Shown: positions 29,094 to 42,652, counted from the stretch's first letter. The stretch: DNA of 64,000 nucleotides from Deinococcus sp. LM3 (GCF_002017875.1 NZ_MUFV01000001.1:1282501-1346500), one strand, 5' to 3'. A program made the numbers and translations. Notes: generated by a model not told the origin, from the letters alone.

Positions 29094-30270
29094 AGCCCAC
29101 CGGTTCCGGTAGGCCCAGTTCAGCCAGCACCTCGGCAGTGTGCTGGCCGGGCGTGGGCGGCGCGCGGCGCACCGGCAGGGCCTCGCCACCAAAACGCCAG
29201 GGAGGGCTGGTCACCGTCGTCTCGCCCAGCGTGGGGTGCGGGACGGTCACGGCCACGCCGCGCGCCTGCACGTGCGGGTCTGCGAACACCTCGGCCAGGT
29301 CGTTCACGGGGCCGCACGGCACGCCCGCACGTTCCAGGCGGTCCATGACCTCCTGTCGCGAGTGGCGGGCCAGTCCCGGCAGCATCCGGGCGTCCAGGTC
29401 CGCGCGGTGCGTCACGCGCCCCTCGTTCGTGACGAGGCGGGTGTCAGTGCCCAGGTCCGTCAGGTCCAGCGCCGCGCAGAAGCGCCGCCACAGCGCGTCG
29501 TTCCCCACGGCGATGTTCACGAAGCCGTCCGCGCAGGGGAACGTTCCGTACGGCACGATGGACCGGTGGTCGTTCCCGGTGCGGCCCGGAACCTCCCCCG
29601 TCGCCAGGAACCGGCCCACCTGTGAGCTGCCCAGCGCCACCACGCTTTCGAGCAGGTTCACGTCCACCCGCTCGCCGCGCCCGGTGCGTTCGCGGGCGTA
29701 CAGCGCCGCCAGGATCGCCTGCGTGACCAGAGACCCCGCGAACACGTCGGCCACGGCCACGCCCACCCGCAGGGGCGGCCCGCCCGCCTCGCCGTTGTAG
29801 CTCATCATGCCGCCCATGCCCTGCGCCACGACGTCGTACCCAGCCCGGTCACGGTACGGGCCGTCCAGCCCGAAACCCGTGATGCTCGCGTAGATCAGGC
29901 GCGGATGGGCGGCGCTCAGGGCCTCCCAGCCCAGGCCCAGGCGGTCCAGCGTGCCGGGCCGGAAGTTCTCGATCAGCACATCACTCCCGGCAATCAGGCG
30001 GCGCGCGGCCTCCAGACCGTCCGGGGTTTTCAGGTCCAGGGTCAGGCTGCGCTTGTTGCGGTTCACGCTCAGGAAGTAACTGCTCTCCCGGCCACCCTCC
30101 CCTGTCTGGAAGGGCGGCCCCCAGGCGCGCGTATCGTCCCCACCCGGCGGCTCGACCTTGATCACGTCCGCGCCCAGGTCGCCCAGCAGCATGGTCGAGA
30201 ACGGCCCCGTCAGCACCCGCGTGAAATCCGCGACGCGCACGCCGCTCAGGGGCAGGGTGGAAGGGGTCAC
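29059..30270 (-). CDS. CaiB/BaiF family CoA-transferase
   Basis: About 403 residues. The N-terminal block LSGVRVADFTRVLTGPFSTMLLGDLGADVIKVEPPGGDDTR, with the likely catalytic Asp in LGDLGADV, marks class III CoA-transferases (formyl-CoA or carnitine-CoA type). NRNKRSLTLDLK and ENFRPGTLDRLGL are also typical. The substrate is unknown. Two GTG starts (30276, 30270) are possible; 30270 fits homologue length, but neither has a clear Shine-Dalgarno. Confidence 0.87.
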   Translation of the reverse strand: MTPSTLPLSGVRVADFTRVLTGPFSTMLLGDLGADVIKVEPPGGDDTRAWGPPFQTGEGGRESSYFLSVNRNKRSLTLDLKTPDGLEAARRLIAGSDVLIENFRPGTLDRLGLGWEALSAAHPRLIYASITGFGLDGPYRDRAGYDVVAQGMGGMMSYNGEAGGPPLRVGVAVADVFAGSLVTQAILAALYARERTGRGERVDVNLLESVVALGSSQVGRFLATGEVPGRTGNDHRSIVPYGTFPCADGFVNIAVGNDALWRRFCAALDLTDLGTDTRLVTNEGRVTHRADLDARMLPGLARHSRQEVMDRLERAGVPCGPVNDLAEVFADPHVQARGVAVTVPHPTLGETTVTSPPWRFGGEALPVRRAPPTPGQHTAEVLAELGLPEPVGSTPAAPEPASD

Positions 30271-30413
30271 GGGCACAGACCGGCGGGACAGGGCAGGAGC
30301 GTCAACATAGGAGTACCTCAGCAGGATCAGACGAGCGCAGCCAGGGGACAGCAGCATGGCGGGAACAGGGTTGTGGTTGCCGCGCAGCATAGCGCGCCCA
30401 CCCACGCAGCGCA

Positions 30414-30444
30414 CAAAAAACCGCCCTCCGGGTGGGGGGCGGTT
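30414..30444 (-). terminator. Terminator of the V/A-ATP synthase operon
   Basis: Minus-strand stem AACCGCCC/GGGCGGTT followed by a T6 run (30420-30415) and GTGCG, 20 nt past the last gene of the operon. Confidence 0.88.
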
Positions 30445-30463
30445 CGTGTGTGCCGTGAAAGGT

Positions 30464-31138
30464 TCAGTCTGCGGCGCTGCCGTGGTTTCCGGCCTGCGCG
30501 TTGGCCTTGTCCTTGGCGGCTTCGGCTTCCAGTTTCGCCTTGATCTTCTTCAGGGTGAAGCTGGCCTCGCGTTCGCGCTGGTCGAGCACGCCGCGAATGA
30601 AGCGGATATCGTCCTGAATGCCCGGAATGCGGATCTGTTCCAGGGCGTTCACGCGGCGGCTGGTCTTCTTGATTTCCTCGCCGATGCGCCGCAGTTTCGT
30701 CTCGGTCGCGGCGACCTTGACGATGGCTTCCAGCACGCCGCCGAAGTCGGTGGCGGCCTGGATGGTGCGCGCACCGACGTTGATGGGGCTGAACGTGGCG
30801 GTGTTCGTGCGCTCCGGGATCTCGATCTTGGGGACCTTCACGCCGTAGATGCTCACGATCTGCATGTCGACGGCGTAGTCGCCGGTTCCGGCGAGGCTGA
30901 GGCTCTCGACGGCTTCGGGGCTGTCCCAGGCTTTCGCGCCGAACAGGCTGGTGTACGCGCCCTTGCTGACGCCGGCGAGTTCCTCGCGCGCGGCGAGGGC
31001 GTCCTTGACGAGCGCGAAGAACTCGCCGATCAGGGCGTCACGCTTGCGTTTCAGGAGGTCCGCGCCGCTCTGCGCGGTTTTCAGGCTGGCCTTGCTGGCC
31101 AGCATGGCGCTGCGGGTGGGGCTGATCTGTTCTGCCAT
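30464..31138 (-). CDS. atpD: V/A-type ATP synthase subunit D (central stalk)
   Basis: 224 residues. The start MAEQISPTRSAMLASKASLKTAQ and the long N- and C-terminal helices around a middle domain are typical of subunit D, the rotor shaft in the A3B3 ring. The C-terminal 25 residues are Ala/Lys-rich. ATG 31138 has a GGGAGGTGA Shine-Dalgarno. It is last in the operon and separated from atpB by an 84-nt gap holding a strong hairpin. Confidence 0.95.
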   Translation of the reverse strand: MAEQISPTRSAMLASKASLKTAQSGADLLKRKRDALIGEFFALVKDALAAREELAGVSKGAYTSLFGAKAWDSPEAVESLSLAGTGDYAVDMQIVSIYGVKVPKIEIPERTNTATFSPINVGARTIQAATDFGGVLEAIVKVAATETKLRRIGEEIKKTSRRVNALEQIRIPGIQDDIRFIRGVLDQREREASFTLKKIKAKLEAEAAKDKANAQAGNHGSAAD

Positions 31139-31167
31139 AAGTATTCACCTCCCTGGTCGGTCGGTAA

Positions 31168-31217
31168 TGACGGAAGGCGGGAGTTCCGGGCCACGGGGGC
31201 CGGGCCGCCTTCCGTCA
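31168..31217 (-). other. Intercistronic hairpin between atpB and atpD
   Basis: A perfect 13-bp stem (31205-31217 with 31168-31180) with a 24-nt GC-rich loop in the minus-strand transcript. There is no T-run, so it looks more like a processing or stability element, or a weak attenuator, than a terminator. Confidence 0.7.
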
Positions 31218-31222
31218 GGGGG

Positions 31223-34377
<3,155 letters not shown>

Positions 34378-34393
34378 TTGGTACTCCTTGGAA

Positions 34394-34497
34394 GAGGGGG
34401 CCGGTTGATGGTAGAAAGTTGATGGAAAGAGATAGAAACACTTCGGTTAGAACTGGTTTTTACCATTATCCATCGACCATCTGCCATCAACCCCCTC
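34394..34497. repeat. Iterated-word inverted repeat, locus 4, inside the ATP synthase operon
   Basis: Read in the operon direction: GAGGGGGTTGATGG, CAGATGG, TCGATGG, then after about 50 nt CCATCAAC, ACCATCAACC, GGCCCCCTC. The outer arms can pair over 14 or more bp. It fills the atpF-atpA gap and touches the atpF stop codon. GATGGCAGATGG words are shared with locus 1. Confidence 0.75.
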
Positions 34498-34836
34498 ACA
34501 GTTTGATGTCGAAGCCGATGGTGTCGCGCACCAGTTTGCCCATGTAGGCCTTGGCGTCGACGGTGTCCGGGTTGAACGCGTCGCGCAGGCTGGGGATGGG
34601 CAGCAGGATCGGCAGGTCGCGGCCGCGCATGACGCGGGCGGTGGCGGTGGCCGGGTCGGGGATCAGGCCGGTGTCCACGGCGATCAGGCCGTAGGTGCCG
34701 CTGATGATCACGCGTTCCAGTTCTGCCACGGCCGTCTCGGGGGTCGCCTCGATCACTTCGGCGCCCGCGAGGCGGTAGCCGGTGGCGGTCTCGGCGTCAC
34801 TGAGAACGGCGACGCGCTGGGTGGAGCTGCCTTTGG

Positions 34837-34840
<4 letters not shown>
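34496..34840 (-). CDS. atpF: V/A-type ATP synthase subunit F
   Basis: 114 residues, the small Rossmann-like central-stalk subunit. Typical parts are RVAVLSDAETATGYRLAGAEV, GTYGLIAVDTGLI and PILLPIPSL. Its start overlaps the atpC stop (ATGA), so translation is coupled. Confidence 0.94.
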
Positions 34841-35814
<974 letters not shown>

Positions 35815-35822
35815 GTCGGTCC

Positions 35823-36392
35823 TTACTCGGCCAGCAGTCGGCTGATCTGCGGCGCGAGTTCACCGCGCACGCGGTCCAGTCGGCCGGTGAGGGTGTTCTG
35901 GATGCTGGACTTCCCGCCAGGCCCGACCAGGCGGACGCCAGTCTTGACCTGTTCGTTCACGCGGACGTCCAGGGTGCGGCCCAGCTGGGCCAGCGCCTGA
36001 CGGACGGCGTCGTGTTCGCTCAGGGCAGCCTCGACCGCCTCGGCGTTCGGCAGGACCTGCAGGCCCTCGCTGATCAGCTTCGCCAGGATCACGGGGTATT
36101 CGGGCGAGGTGACGCTGGCGTGCAGGTACTGCTCGGAGACCTTGAAGGCCTGGGTCTGCAGGGTGTCCGAGGAGGTCAGGCGCTGGGCGTTGCTGTCCAG
36201 GTCGGCGGCGCTGCGGGCGCGGACGAGTTCCGCCTGCCGCTGGTTGTCCAGCTGGCGGGTGCGGCTCTCGACGAGCGTCCGGGCGCGCTCGCGGGCGCCG
36301 GCGACGATCTGCTCGGCGCGGGCCTGCGCGTCGGCGCGGATGCGCTCGATTTCGGCCTGGGCTTCGTTTTCGAGGAGCTTGTCGAGCGCCAT
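35823..36392 (-). CDS. atpE: V/A-type ATP synthase subunit E (peripheral stalk)
   Basis: 189 residues. The N-terminal half is a long charged helix (EAQAEIERIRADAQARAEQIVAGARERA) that pairs with the G/H subunit in the peripheral stalk. The C-terminal half is the globular head binding subunit B. It lies 1 nt past the atpK stop. Confidence 0.93.
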   Translation of the reverse strand: MALDKLLENEAQAEIERIRADAQARAEQIVAGARERARTLVESRTRQLDNQRQAELVRARSAADLDSNAQRLTSSDTLQTQAFKVSEQYLHASVTSPEYPVILAKLISEGLQVLPNAEAVEAALSEHDAVRQALAQLGRTLDVRVNEQVKTGVRLVGPGGKSSIQNTLTGRLDRVRGELAPQISRLLAE

Positions 36393-36393
36393 A

Positions 36394-36714
36394 TCAGTTC
36401 AGGATGAACAGCGCAAGGAAGCCGAAGATGACCAGGGTTTCGGGCAGCAGGAAGTACAGCAGCAGGCTGCCGGCCTTGCTGGGGTCCTCGGCGACGGCGC
36501 CGACGAGGCTGGAGCCGATGCGGGCCTGGGCGATGCCGGTGCCGATGGCGCCGAGGCCGAGGGCCAGGCCGGCGCCGATGGCGCGCAGGCCCTGGTACAT
36601 GTTGTCGGCGTTGCTGCCGGCGGCTTCAGCGCCTTCCTGGGCGAGACCGCTGGTGGCGAGGGCGAGGACGAGGGAAGCGACGACGATCTTGTTGTACTTG
36701 GTCATGGTGAACAC
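36394..36714 (-). CDS. atpK: V/A-type ATP synthase subunit K/L (proteolipid)
   Basis: 106 residues. A signal-like first segment (VVASLVLALATSGLAQEG) is followed by a two-helix hairpin: RAIGAGLALGLGAIGTGIAQARIGSS and LLLYFLLPETLVIFGFLALFIL. The ion-binding Glu lies in LLPETLVIFG. The short single-hairpin form resembles the Thermus proteolipid and suggests proton coupling. ATG 36714 has AGGAG. Confidence 0.94.
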   Translation of the reverse strand: MFTMTKYNKIVVASLVLALATSGLAQEGAEAAGSNADNMYQGLRAIGAGLALGLGAIGTGIAQARIGSSLVGAVAEDPSKAGSLLLYFLLPETLVIFGFLALFILN

Positions 36715-36723
36715 TCCTGAAGG

Positions 36724-38781
36724 TTATTTAACCTGCCCCTGGGTGGGGCTGAGGCGACGAAGGGGGTTGTAACGGGGGCTGGAATCGGCGTTGAAGCCGG
36801 TCGGGTTGAGGAACTCGACCATGTGAAGACGCAGGGGTTGCAGGATGTGCCCGATCAGGGTCAGGGCCAGCACGAAGAAGTGCAGGACCAGGCCCAGAAC
36901 GATGCCGATCAGGACACCGATGAAGCCCAGGGTCTCACCGAGGCTCCAGCCGAGGTCGGTGCAGAGTTTCGCCAGGATGGCGGACACCAGACCGACCGCG
37001 AAGATACGGGCGTAACTGACGACCGCGCCGCCCTGCGAGAGCAGTTCGACCGGCAGCAGCGGGTAGTGCTTGATGACGCGCAGCCAGCCGACGATGAACG
37101 CGACGAAACCGGCGTACATGATCAGGATGCGCGGATCGCTGAAGTCGGTGAAGGCGCTGAAGTCCTTCCCGGCCTTGGTGGCGAAGGCCAGCATGATCAG
37201 GGCCAGCACGCCGCCGAACAGCGCGATGCCTTCCCAGGTGTGCGTGCTGTCCTTGTGCTTGATGCCCTGCTGGATGCGGATCGCCCAGGCCCACAGGACC
37301 TGCAGGATGCCGAAGCACAGCGCGAACACCAGCGCGACGTTGCTGAAGTAGCCGGTTTCCAGGCGGGGGAACACGATCGGGATCACGCCGTAGTGCTTGA
37401 CGCCTTCCTCGATGGGGTAGGTCACGCCGGTCCAGCTCCAAAGGCTGTTGAGCAGCTCCGGATTGATGTAGAAGAAGTGCATGTGCTCGAGCAGGGTGCC
37501 GAAGAACTCGCCGGTCAGGAAGCCCCAGACGATGGTCCAGGCGGCCATGACGTTTGTCACGAAGCCCAGGTCCTTGAGGGTGGCGGGCGGCACGAACGCA
37601 CCGAAGAAGCTGAGGTTCCAGCCCTCGTTACGCCGGGCCTTGCCGAGCAGCCACATGCCGAACGCCAGGAACATGAGACCGTAGCCGATGTCGGCCATGA
37701 TGATCCCGAAGAACAGCGGGAAGAACAGCGCCACGACCCAGGTGGGGTCGAAGGTGCCGTACTTGGGCGGCGTCATCAGCCCCATGACGACCTGGAAGGG
37801 GCGCACGTAGCCGTTGTTCTTCAGTTCGACCGGCACGAGGCTGTCGTGGTGGTCGTCGGCCGGGTGCAGTTCGTAGCTGACCGCGTCACCGAAAGGCGCG
37901 AGGGCCGCGTTGAGGGCGGCGGCGCGGTCTTCGGGGACGTAGCCCTGCAGCGCGAGGCTGTACTTGCCGCGTGCGGCCACGGCGCGGACGTCATGCACGG
38001 CCACGCGGTCCTTGAGGGCGTCGCGGATGGCGTACAGGACAGGAGCGTGTGCCTGCGCGAGGCGGTCACGTTCAGCGTTCAGTTCGCGCTGGCGGGTTTC
38101 CCCGCTGCGGGCGATCTGTTCCATCTGCGCGGCCGATTCGCTGAGGCTGAGGCTGTCGAAGCGGCCAGGGAGACGCAGTTCGCCGAGGCGGACGCGGCCC
38201 AGGGCGGCGCGCGCGGCGTCACGGTCACCGGTCAGGGTGGCGATCAGGCCCACGCGGTTCTGCCCGACCGTTTCGGTCGCCAGGGCGTGGCGGTCACGCA
38301 GCGTCTCGTTCAGCGCGGCTTCCAGTTCGGCGACGTTGTCGGTCGGCTGAAGCAGGAAGGGCACGGTCGCCACGCGGCGGCTGCGGTCCAAACCGCCGGC
38401 CAGTCGCGACAGGGCGCGCACGGCGTCACCGTAGGTGGCTTCGGCGTCCAGATCAGCCTGGAGTTCCTGACGCTGACGGGCGAGCGTGGCCACGGGAAGC
38501 GCGGCCTGCTCGATGGTGTCGGCCCAGGTGGTCTCGGCGGGCAGCGGGGCGGGGGCCGGGCGGTAGCTGCCCAGTTCCGCGAGTGTGCTTTCCACGCGGG
38601 CGAGCAGGCGCTCGTCCTCGCGGCGGCTCTGGGCGTCTGGTCCGGCCAGGGTCCCGGTGTTCAGTGGACCGCCCGTGATGGGCTTGAGGTGCAGCACCCC
38701 GGCGTTCTGCAGGGCCGCAATGACGGCGTCGCTGTCGCGTTTGCGCGTGGCGATCACGACCTGCTGCATGGGGTTGATCAC
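36724..38781 (-). CDS. atpI: V/A-type ATP synthase subunit I (a-like)
   Basis: 685 residues. The soluble N-terminal half (to about 370) is helical; the C-terminal half has about eight membrane helices beginning PTWVVALFFPLFFGIIMADIGYGLMFL and carries the ion half-channels. It anchors the peripheral stalks. GTG 38781 overlaps the stop of the G/H gene (GTGA). Confidence 0.94.
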   Translation of the reverse strand: MINPMQQVVIATRKRDSDAVIAALQNAGVLHLKPITGGPLNTGTLAGPDAQSRREDERLLARVESTLAELGSYRPAPAPLPAETTWADTIEQAALPVATLARQRQELQADLDAEATYGDAVRALSRLAGGLDRSRRVATVPFLLQPTDNVAELEAALNETLRDRHALATETVGQNRVGLIATLTGDRDAARAALGRVRLGELRLPGRFDSLSLSESAAQMEQIARSGETRQRELNAERDRLAQAHAPVLYAIRDALKDRVAVHDVRAVAARGKYSLALQGYVPEDRAAALNAALAPFGDAVSYELHPADDHHDSLVPVELKNNGYVRPFQVVMGLMTPPKYGTFDPTWVVALFFPLFFGIIMADIGYGLMFLAFGMWLLGKARRNEGWNLSFFGAFVPPATLKDLGFVTNVMAAWTIVWGFLTGEFFGTLLEHMHFFYINPELLNSLWSWTGVTYPIEEGVKHYGVIPIVFPRLETGYFSNVALVFALCFGILQVLWAWAIRIQQGIKHKDSTHTWEGIALFGGVLALIMLAFATKAGKDFSAFTDFSDPRILIMYAGFVAFIVGWLRVIKHYPLLPVELLSQGGAVVSYARIFAVGLVSAILAKLCTDLGWSLGETLGFIGVLIGIVLGLVLHFFVLALTLIGHILQPLRLHMVEFLNPTGFNADSSPRYNPLRRLSPTQGQVK

Positions 38782-39095
38782 GGAAGCACCGCCCTCATGA
38801 TGGTGTCCACGGCCTGGCCCAGTTTGGCTTCGGCGCGGGCGCGGGTGGCCTGTGCCTGCTGCTGGGCGCTGGCGCTGGCCTGCGCGCGAATCTGCTGCAC
38901 CTCGGCGGCGAGCGTCTGCTCGTGCTCGGTCTGCAGGGCTTTCGCGCGGGCTTCAGCTTCGCGGAGGATGCCGGCAGCTTCCGCCTCGGCTGCTTCCACG
39001 GTCGCCTGCGCCTGTGCGCGGGCAGCCTCGATCTGCGCGTCCAGCGCCGCTTCACGGCTGGCCAGTTCACTTAAGACTCGACTTGAGACGTCCAA
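38778..39095 (-). CDS. V/A-type ATP synthase subunit G/H (peripheral stalk)
   Basis: 105 residues, almost entirely one long coiled-coil helix rich in Ala, Glu and Gln (AALDAQIEAARAQAQATVEAAEAEAAG), as expected of the stalk partner of subunit E. It starts with TTG 39095 behind a strong AAGGAGGAG Shine-Dalgarno. It is the first gene of the operon. Confidence 0.9.
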   Translation of the reverse strand: MDVSSRVLSELASREAALDAQIEAARAQAQATVEAAEAEAAGILREAEARAKALQTEHEQTLAAEVQQIRAQASASAQQQAQATRARAEAKLGQAVDTIMRAVLP

Positions 39096-39204
39096 AACTC
39101 ACTCCTCCTTTCCCTTCGTGACTCAAGCACCCCGGTCAAGACGCCCCATGAACGTCATGAGGTGTGGCGGGGGTGCGGTGAGTTTTGCGGTGGCCCGACC
39201 CTTT

Positions 39205-39232
39205 GTGATAGTTGCGTCAGACTCGTAATCAA
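39205..39232 (-). promoter_or_regulatory. Probable promoter of the ATP synthase operon
   Basis: TTGATT (39232-39227), a 16-nt spacer and TATCAC (39210-39205) on the minus strand, about 110 nt before the first start codon. Confidence 0.55.
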
Positions 39233-39240
39233 TCCTAACA

Positions 39241-39545
39241 CAGCCTCTTCGGGTGTCCGGGAGGGCAAGCGTCCCTGTCGCCCCTGCGGACAGCCGGTCA
39301 GCACGCCGTCCCCGGCCGGGTGACGCCCCCCCGCCGGAAGGCCAGACAGAGGCCTGCCTTCCGGGGATGCGGTCGGAGGCAGGCAGACGTGGAGGGTCGC
39401 GGATTGTCAGTCAGGCCGCTCAGGGCCGCGTGGAGGGACAGAGGGTCGTCAGGTGGGGCGCGTGGAGCCGTGCGGGGAGGGTGCAGCGGGGCGAATCAGG
39501 TGCGACCGGGACAGGTGCGACTGGGACAGATGCACCCGTGACTCA
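39241..39545. other. Intergenic stretch with a short tandem repeat
   Basis: About 300 bp with no coding signal between the ATP synthase promoter and MITE-like copy D. It holds a 15-bp tandem (AGGTGCGACyGGGAC, about 2.4 units, 39498-39534). Confidence 0.6.
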
Positions 39546-39678
39546 TACGGATTCCGTTTGTTTCGCCGACAATCCGGGACTTCACCGGATTGCCAGCTCC
39601 ACGTCCGGAACCCGTTTTGCTCCCACTCGCTTCGCTCGGATTGAACGGGCTTTGCAGCCCATTCAATCGGAGTCCGTA
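39546..39678 (+). mobile_element. MITE-like repeat, copy D
   Basis: 133 bp with termini TACGGATTCCG and CGGAGTCCGTA and both internal hairpins intact. Exact TCA flanks are at 39543-39545 and 39679-39681. The right TCA is the complement of the amt stop codon TGA. It is nearly identical to copies B and F. Confidence 0.93.
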
Positions 39679-40995
39679 TCAGTCGCCGCCGACGAACACC
39701 GGAGCGCCCAGGCCAGTCTCGTTCTCGCTGTAGCCCTGCTCGCTGTGCGCGGCGATGTCCATCCCCGTGACTTCCTGGTTGGCCGGGACGCGCAGCGGCG
39801 TGACCAGCGACACCAGTTTCAGCAGGACGAAGCTGCCCACCCCGGCGAAGGCGAGGCTCGCCACGACGCTCACGATCTGCACGATCATCTGCTCGCCCAG
39901 GGGCTTGCCGGCGCCGGTCGTCCAGGCGAGCGCGCCGGTCAGCAGGGCGCCCACGATGCCGGCCACGCCGTGGCAGGCGAACACGTCGAGGGAATCGTCG
40001 GCGCGCAGGCGGTGCTTGAGCTGCACGGCCCAGTAGCTGGCGGTGGCGCCCAGCACGCCGATCAGCAGCGCCGCCCAGGGGCTCACGAAGGCGCAGGCGG
40101 GGGTGATGGCGACCAGACCCACGACCACGCCGGTCGCGGCGCCCACGGCGGTGGGTTTACCGTTGCGGACGCTTTCCCACACCAGCCAGGTCAGCATCGC
40201 GGCGGCCGGGGCGATCAGGGTGGTGATGAAGGCCAGCGCGGCGGTCTGACCGGCGCTCAGGGCGCTGCCGGCGTTGAAGCCCATCCAGCCGAACCACAGC
40301 AGGCCGGCGCCCAGCAGGACCAGCGGCACGTTGTGCGGCACGTGCGCCACGCGGGGGTGCCCGATGCGGGGCCCGACCACGAACGCCGCGACCAGGGCGC
40401 TGATACCGGCGCTGATGTGAATGACGGTGCCGCCCGCGAAGTCCAGCGCGCCGTCCTTGAACAGCCAGCCGTCGCTGCTCCAGACCCAGTGGGCCAGCGG
40501 GGAGTAGATCAGCAGGGTCCACAGGCTCCCGAACAGCACGAAGGCCCCGAAGCGCATGCGTTCCACGACCGCGCCGCTGATCAGGGCCAGCGCGATGATG
40601 GCGAACATCGCCTGGAACGCCGCGAACACGTAGGTGGGGATGGTGCCGGTCAGGGTGCCGCTCAGGCCTTCGAGGCCCAGGTTGCCCAGGCCGCCGATCA
40701 GGGCGTTGCCGCCGGCGCCGAAGGCCAGGGTGTAGCCGGCTAGCATCCAGAGCACGCCGACCAGTCCGATGGACACGACGCTCATCATCATGGTGTTCAG
40801 GACGCTCTGGCTGCGGGTCAGGCCGCCGTAGAAGAACGCGAGGCCCGGCGTCATCAGCAGGACCAGCGCGGCGGACACGAGCATCCAGGCGGTGTCGCCG
40901 GTGTTCAGTTCGGGTTTGGCGTCCTGCGCGAGGGCCGCGCCGCCCAGCATCAGTGCGAGCGGCAGGGCCGCCTTCAGGGGGGTGGGGTGGGTCAT
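39679..40995 (-). CDS. amt: Ammonium transporter (Amt family)
   Basis: 438 residues: a signal peptide-like start (LPLALMLGGAALAQ), then eleven membrane segments. Amt landmarks are DTAWMLVSAALVLLMTPGLAFFYGGLTR, DFAGGTVIHISAG, and the pore His residues in GWMGFNAGSAL and FACHGVAGIVGALLTG. The C-terminal tail (PANQEVTGMDIAAHSEQGY) is the PII-binding form. ATG 40995 has AAGGAG, 23 nt after glnB, so they form a glnB-amt operon. The stop codon is the target triplet of copy D. Confidence 0.96.
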   Translation of the reverse strand: MTHPTPLKAALPLALMLGGAALAQDAKPELNTGDTAWMLVSAALVLLMTPGLAFFYGGLTRSQSVLNTMMMSVVSIGLVGVLWMLAGYTLAFGAGGNALIGGLGNLGLEGLSGTLTGTIPTYVFAAFQAMFAIIALALISGAVVERMRFGAFVLFGSLWTLLIYSPLAHWVWSSDGWLFKDGALDFAGGTVIHISAGISALVAAFVVGPRIGHPRVAHVPHNVPLVLLGAGLLWFGWMGFNAGSALSAGQTAALAFITTLIAPAAAMLTWLVWESVRNGKPTAVGAATGVVVGLVAITPACAFVSPWAALLIGVLGATASYWAVQLKHRLRADDSLDVFACHGVAGIVGALLTGALAWTTGAGKPLGEQMIVQIVSVVASLAFAGVGSFVLLKLVSLVTPLRVPANQEVTGMDIAAHSEQGYSENETGLGAPVFVGGD

Positions 40996-41018
40996 GGTCG
41001 CTCCTTGATCGGGGCCGC

Positions 41019-41390
<372 letters not shown>

Positions 41391-41443
41391 GGCGTCTCCT
41401 TTTTTCGCCTCAATTTGCAGTGGTCGCATCCCTGCATGGTCCG

Positions 41444-41483
41444 AGCTTAGGGAAAACCGTGCAGAATGTCAAAGAAATCTTTG
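41444..41483 (-). promoter_or_regulatory. Promoter of glnB-amt with adjacent palindrome
   Basis: TTGACA (41472-41467), 17-nt spacer, TAAGCT (41449-41444) on the minus strand. The perfect palindrome CAAAGA-AA-TCTTTG (41470-41483) overlaps the -35 edge and may bind a nitrogen regulator. The 41391-41500 stretch is AT-rich. Between 41490 and copy E I see no gene. Confidence 0.78.
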
Positions 41484-41668
41484 CTATTTGGCTAGATTAT
41501 TCATCACAAGCCGCACAGAAAGCACAGATGCGTGCCCAGTGGCAGGGCCGGAACGACCGCAGGCAGCACGCCCGCCGGAACAGGCCGCGACCGGAGCCGA
41601 CGCCCCACCGCCTCTCCCCTCCCCCGCTCCGGAGAGAACACCAGAGCAGAACGGGCGACCACACCTGA

Positions 41669-41788
41669 TACGGACTCCGTCTGTTTCGTTGACAACCCGG
41701 AACCCGCCCTATTCCCACCCTGCGGGACAGCTCTACGGGTCGCGTCCGATCGGACCGGCTTTTGCCCACCATTCAGCCAGAGTTCGCA
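41669..41788 (+). mobile_element. MITE-like repeat, copy E (decayed)
   Basis: 120 bp, with an intact left end (TACGGACTCCG) but a decayed right end (AGAGTTCGCA) and altered interior. Exact TGA flanks are at 41666-41668 and 41789-41791. It is probably the oldest copy with preserved flanks. It lies just beyond the terminator of the DUF4126 gene. Confidence 0.82.
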
Positions 41789-41791
41789 TGA

Positions 41792-41829
41792 AACAACGGC
41801 GCGGCAGCCCCGGAAAGGACTGCCGCGCC
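41792..41829 (-). terminator. Terminator of the DUF4126 gene
   Basis: Minus-strand stem GGCGCGGCAG/CTGCCGCGCC (10 bp, 12-nt loop) followed by GTTGTTTC. Confidence 0.78.
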
Positions 41830-41876
41830 AGGAGTCACGTCGGATTCCGACTGACCCCTTCCCCTTCTATCTGGCG

Positions 41877-42434
41877 CTACACCAGTCGGCGGGGCCGCAG
41901 CCGCAGCCAGAACCGCACGCCCAGCACCGCCACCACGGCCAGCACCACGGCACCCACGACCGGCGCGAACACCGCCAGCACGCTGAGCAGCACGCTCGTG
42001 CCGTCCTCGACCCCGCTGACGACCGGGTTGCCCAGCCCGCCGGTCGTGGCGGTCGCCACCGGCCGGACCGCCGCGCGCGTGGCGTGCACGCCGCCCGCCA
42101 CGATCACGCCCAGCGCCATGCTCAGGACCGGGGGCACGTCGGCCACGCCGGTCTGCGCCGCGAACAGCACCGCGCCCGCTGCCGTGTTCACCACGCCGCC
42201 CAGCAGGTGCAGCGCGTGATCCACACCCGGAATCTTGTCGCCCACGAAATCCAGCAGGCCCAGCACGCCGATGCCCACCAGCACCCAGGTGTTGCCCAGC
42301 AGATCGAAAGGTTCGTTCAGGCCCAGCACCCCGAAGCGGGACAGCACCCCCACCAGCAGCAGCGGCACGAAGGCGTTCAGGCCCGCCGCGCCCGACAGGC
42401 CCAGCGAGGACAGCAGACCGGAGAGCAGTTCCAT
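41877..42434 (-). CDS. DUF4126 family membrane protein
   Basis: 185 residues, mostly hydrophobic with about five membrane segments. GLSGAAGLNAFVPLLLVGVLSRFGV and LGGVVNTAAGAVLFAAQTG fit the DUF4126 family, whose function is unknown. ATG 42434 is chosen because TACTGT (42447-42442) is 7 nt upstream (leaderless). Confidence 0.82.
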   Translation of the reverse strand: MELLSGLLSSLGLSGAAGLNAFVPLLLVGVLSRFGVLGLNEPFDLLGNTWVLVGIGVLGLLDFVGDKIPGVDHALHLLGGVVNTAAGAVLFAAQTGVADVPPVLSMALGVIVAGGVHATRAAVRPVATATTGGLGNPVVSGVEDGTSVLLSVLAVFAPVVGAVVLAVVAVLGVRFWLRLRPRRLV

Positions 42435-42652
42435 ACGCCCCACAGTACGCGCCGCCCCCAGTTGCCGCGCTAATACTTTCGGAAGTGTTCATGACCAGTG
42501 GGTCGCCAGTTCACTCCGGCGACCGTATCAATCCTTCCGGCCCGACTGAAACGCTGCGGATACCCCCTCAGATCACACTGCCCCTACCGATGAGCCGCGC
42601 CCTGCCCCACACAGGGCAGACCCCAGCCGCGCGGTCTCTGGGGGAGATCACC

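Noticed and set aside
36823..39228. 801-codon frame antisense to atpI and the G/H gene; similar long frames opposite atpA-atpB and glnS
   Set aside because: All are shadows of clearly identified ATP synthase and synthetase genes.
39498..39534. 15-bp tandem AGGTGCGACyGGGAC as a possible origin iteron or binding array
   Set aside because: Only 2.4 units, no partner sites and no replication gene nearby.
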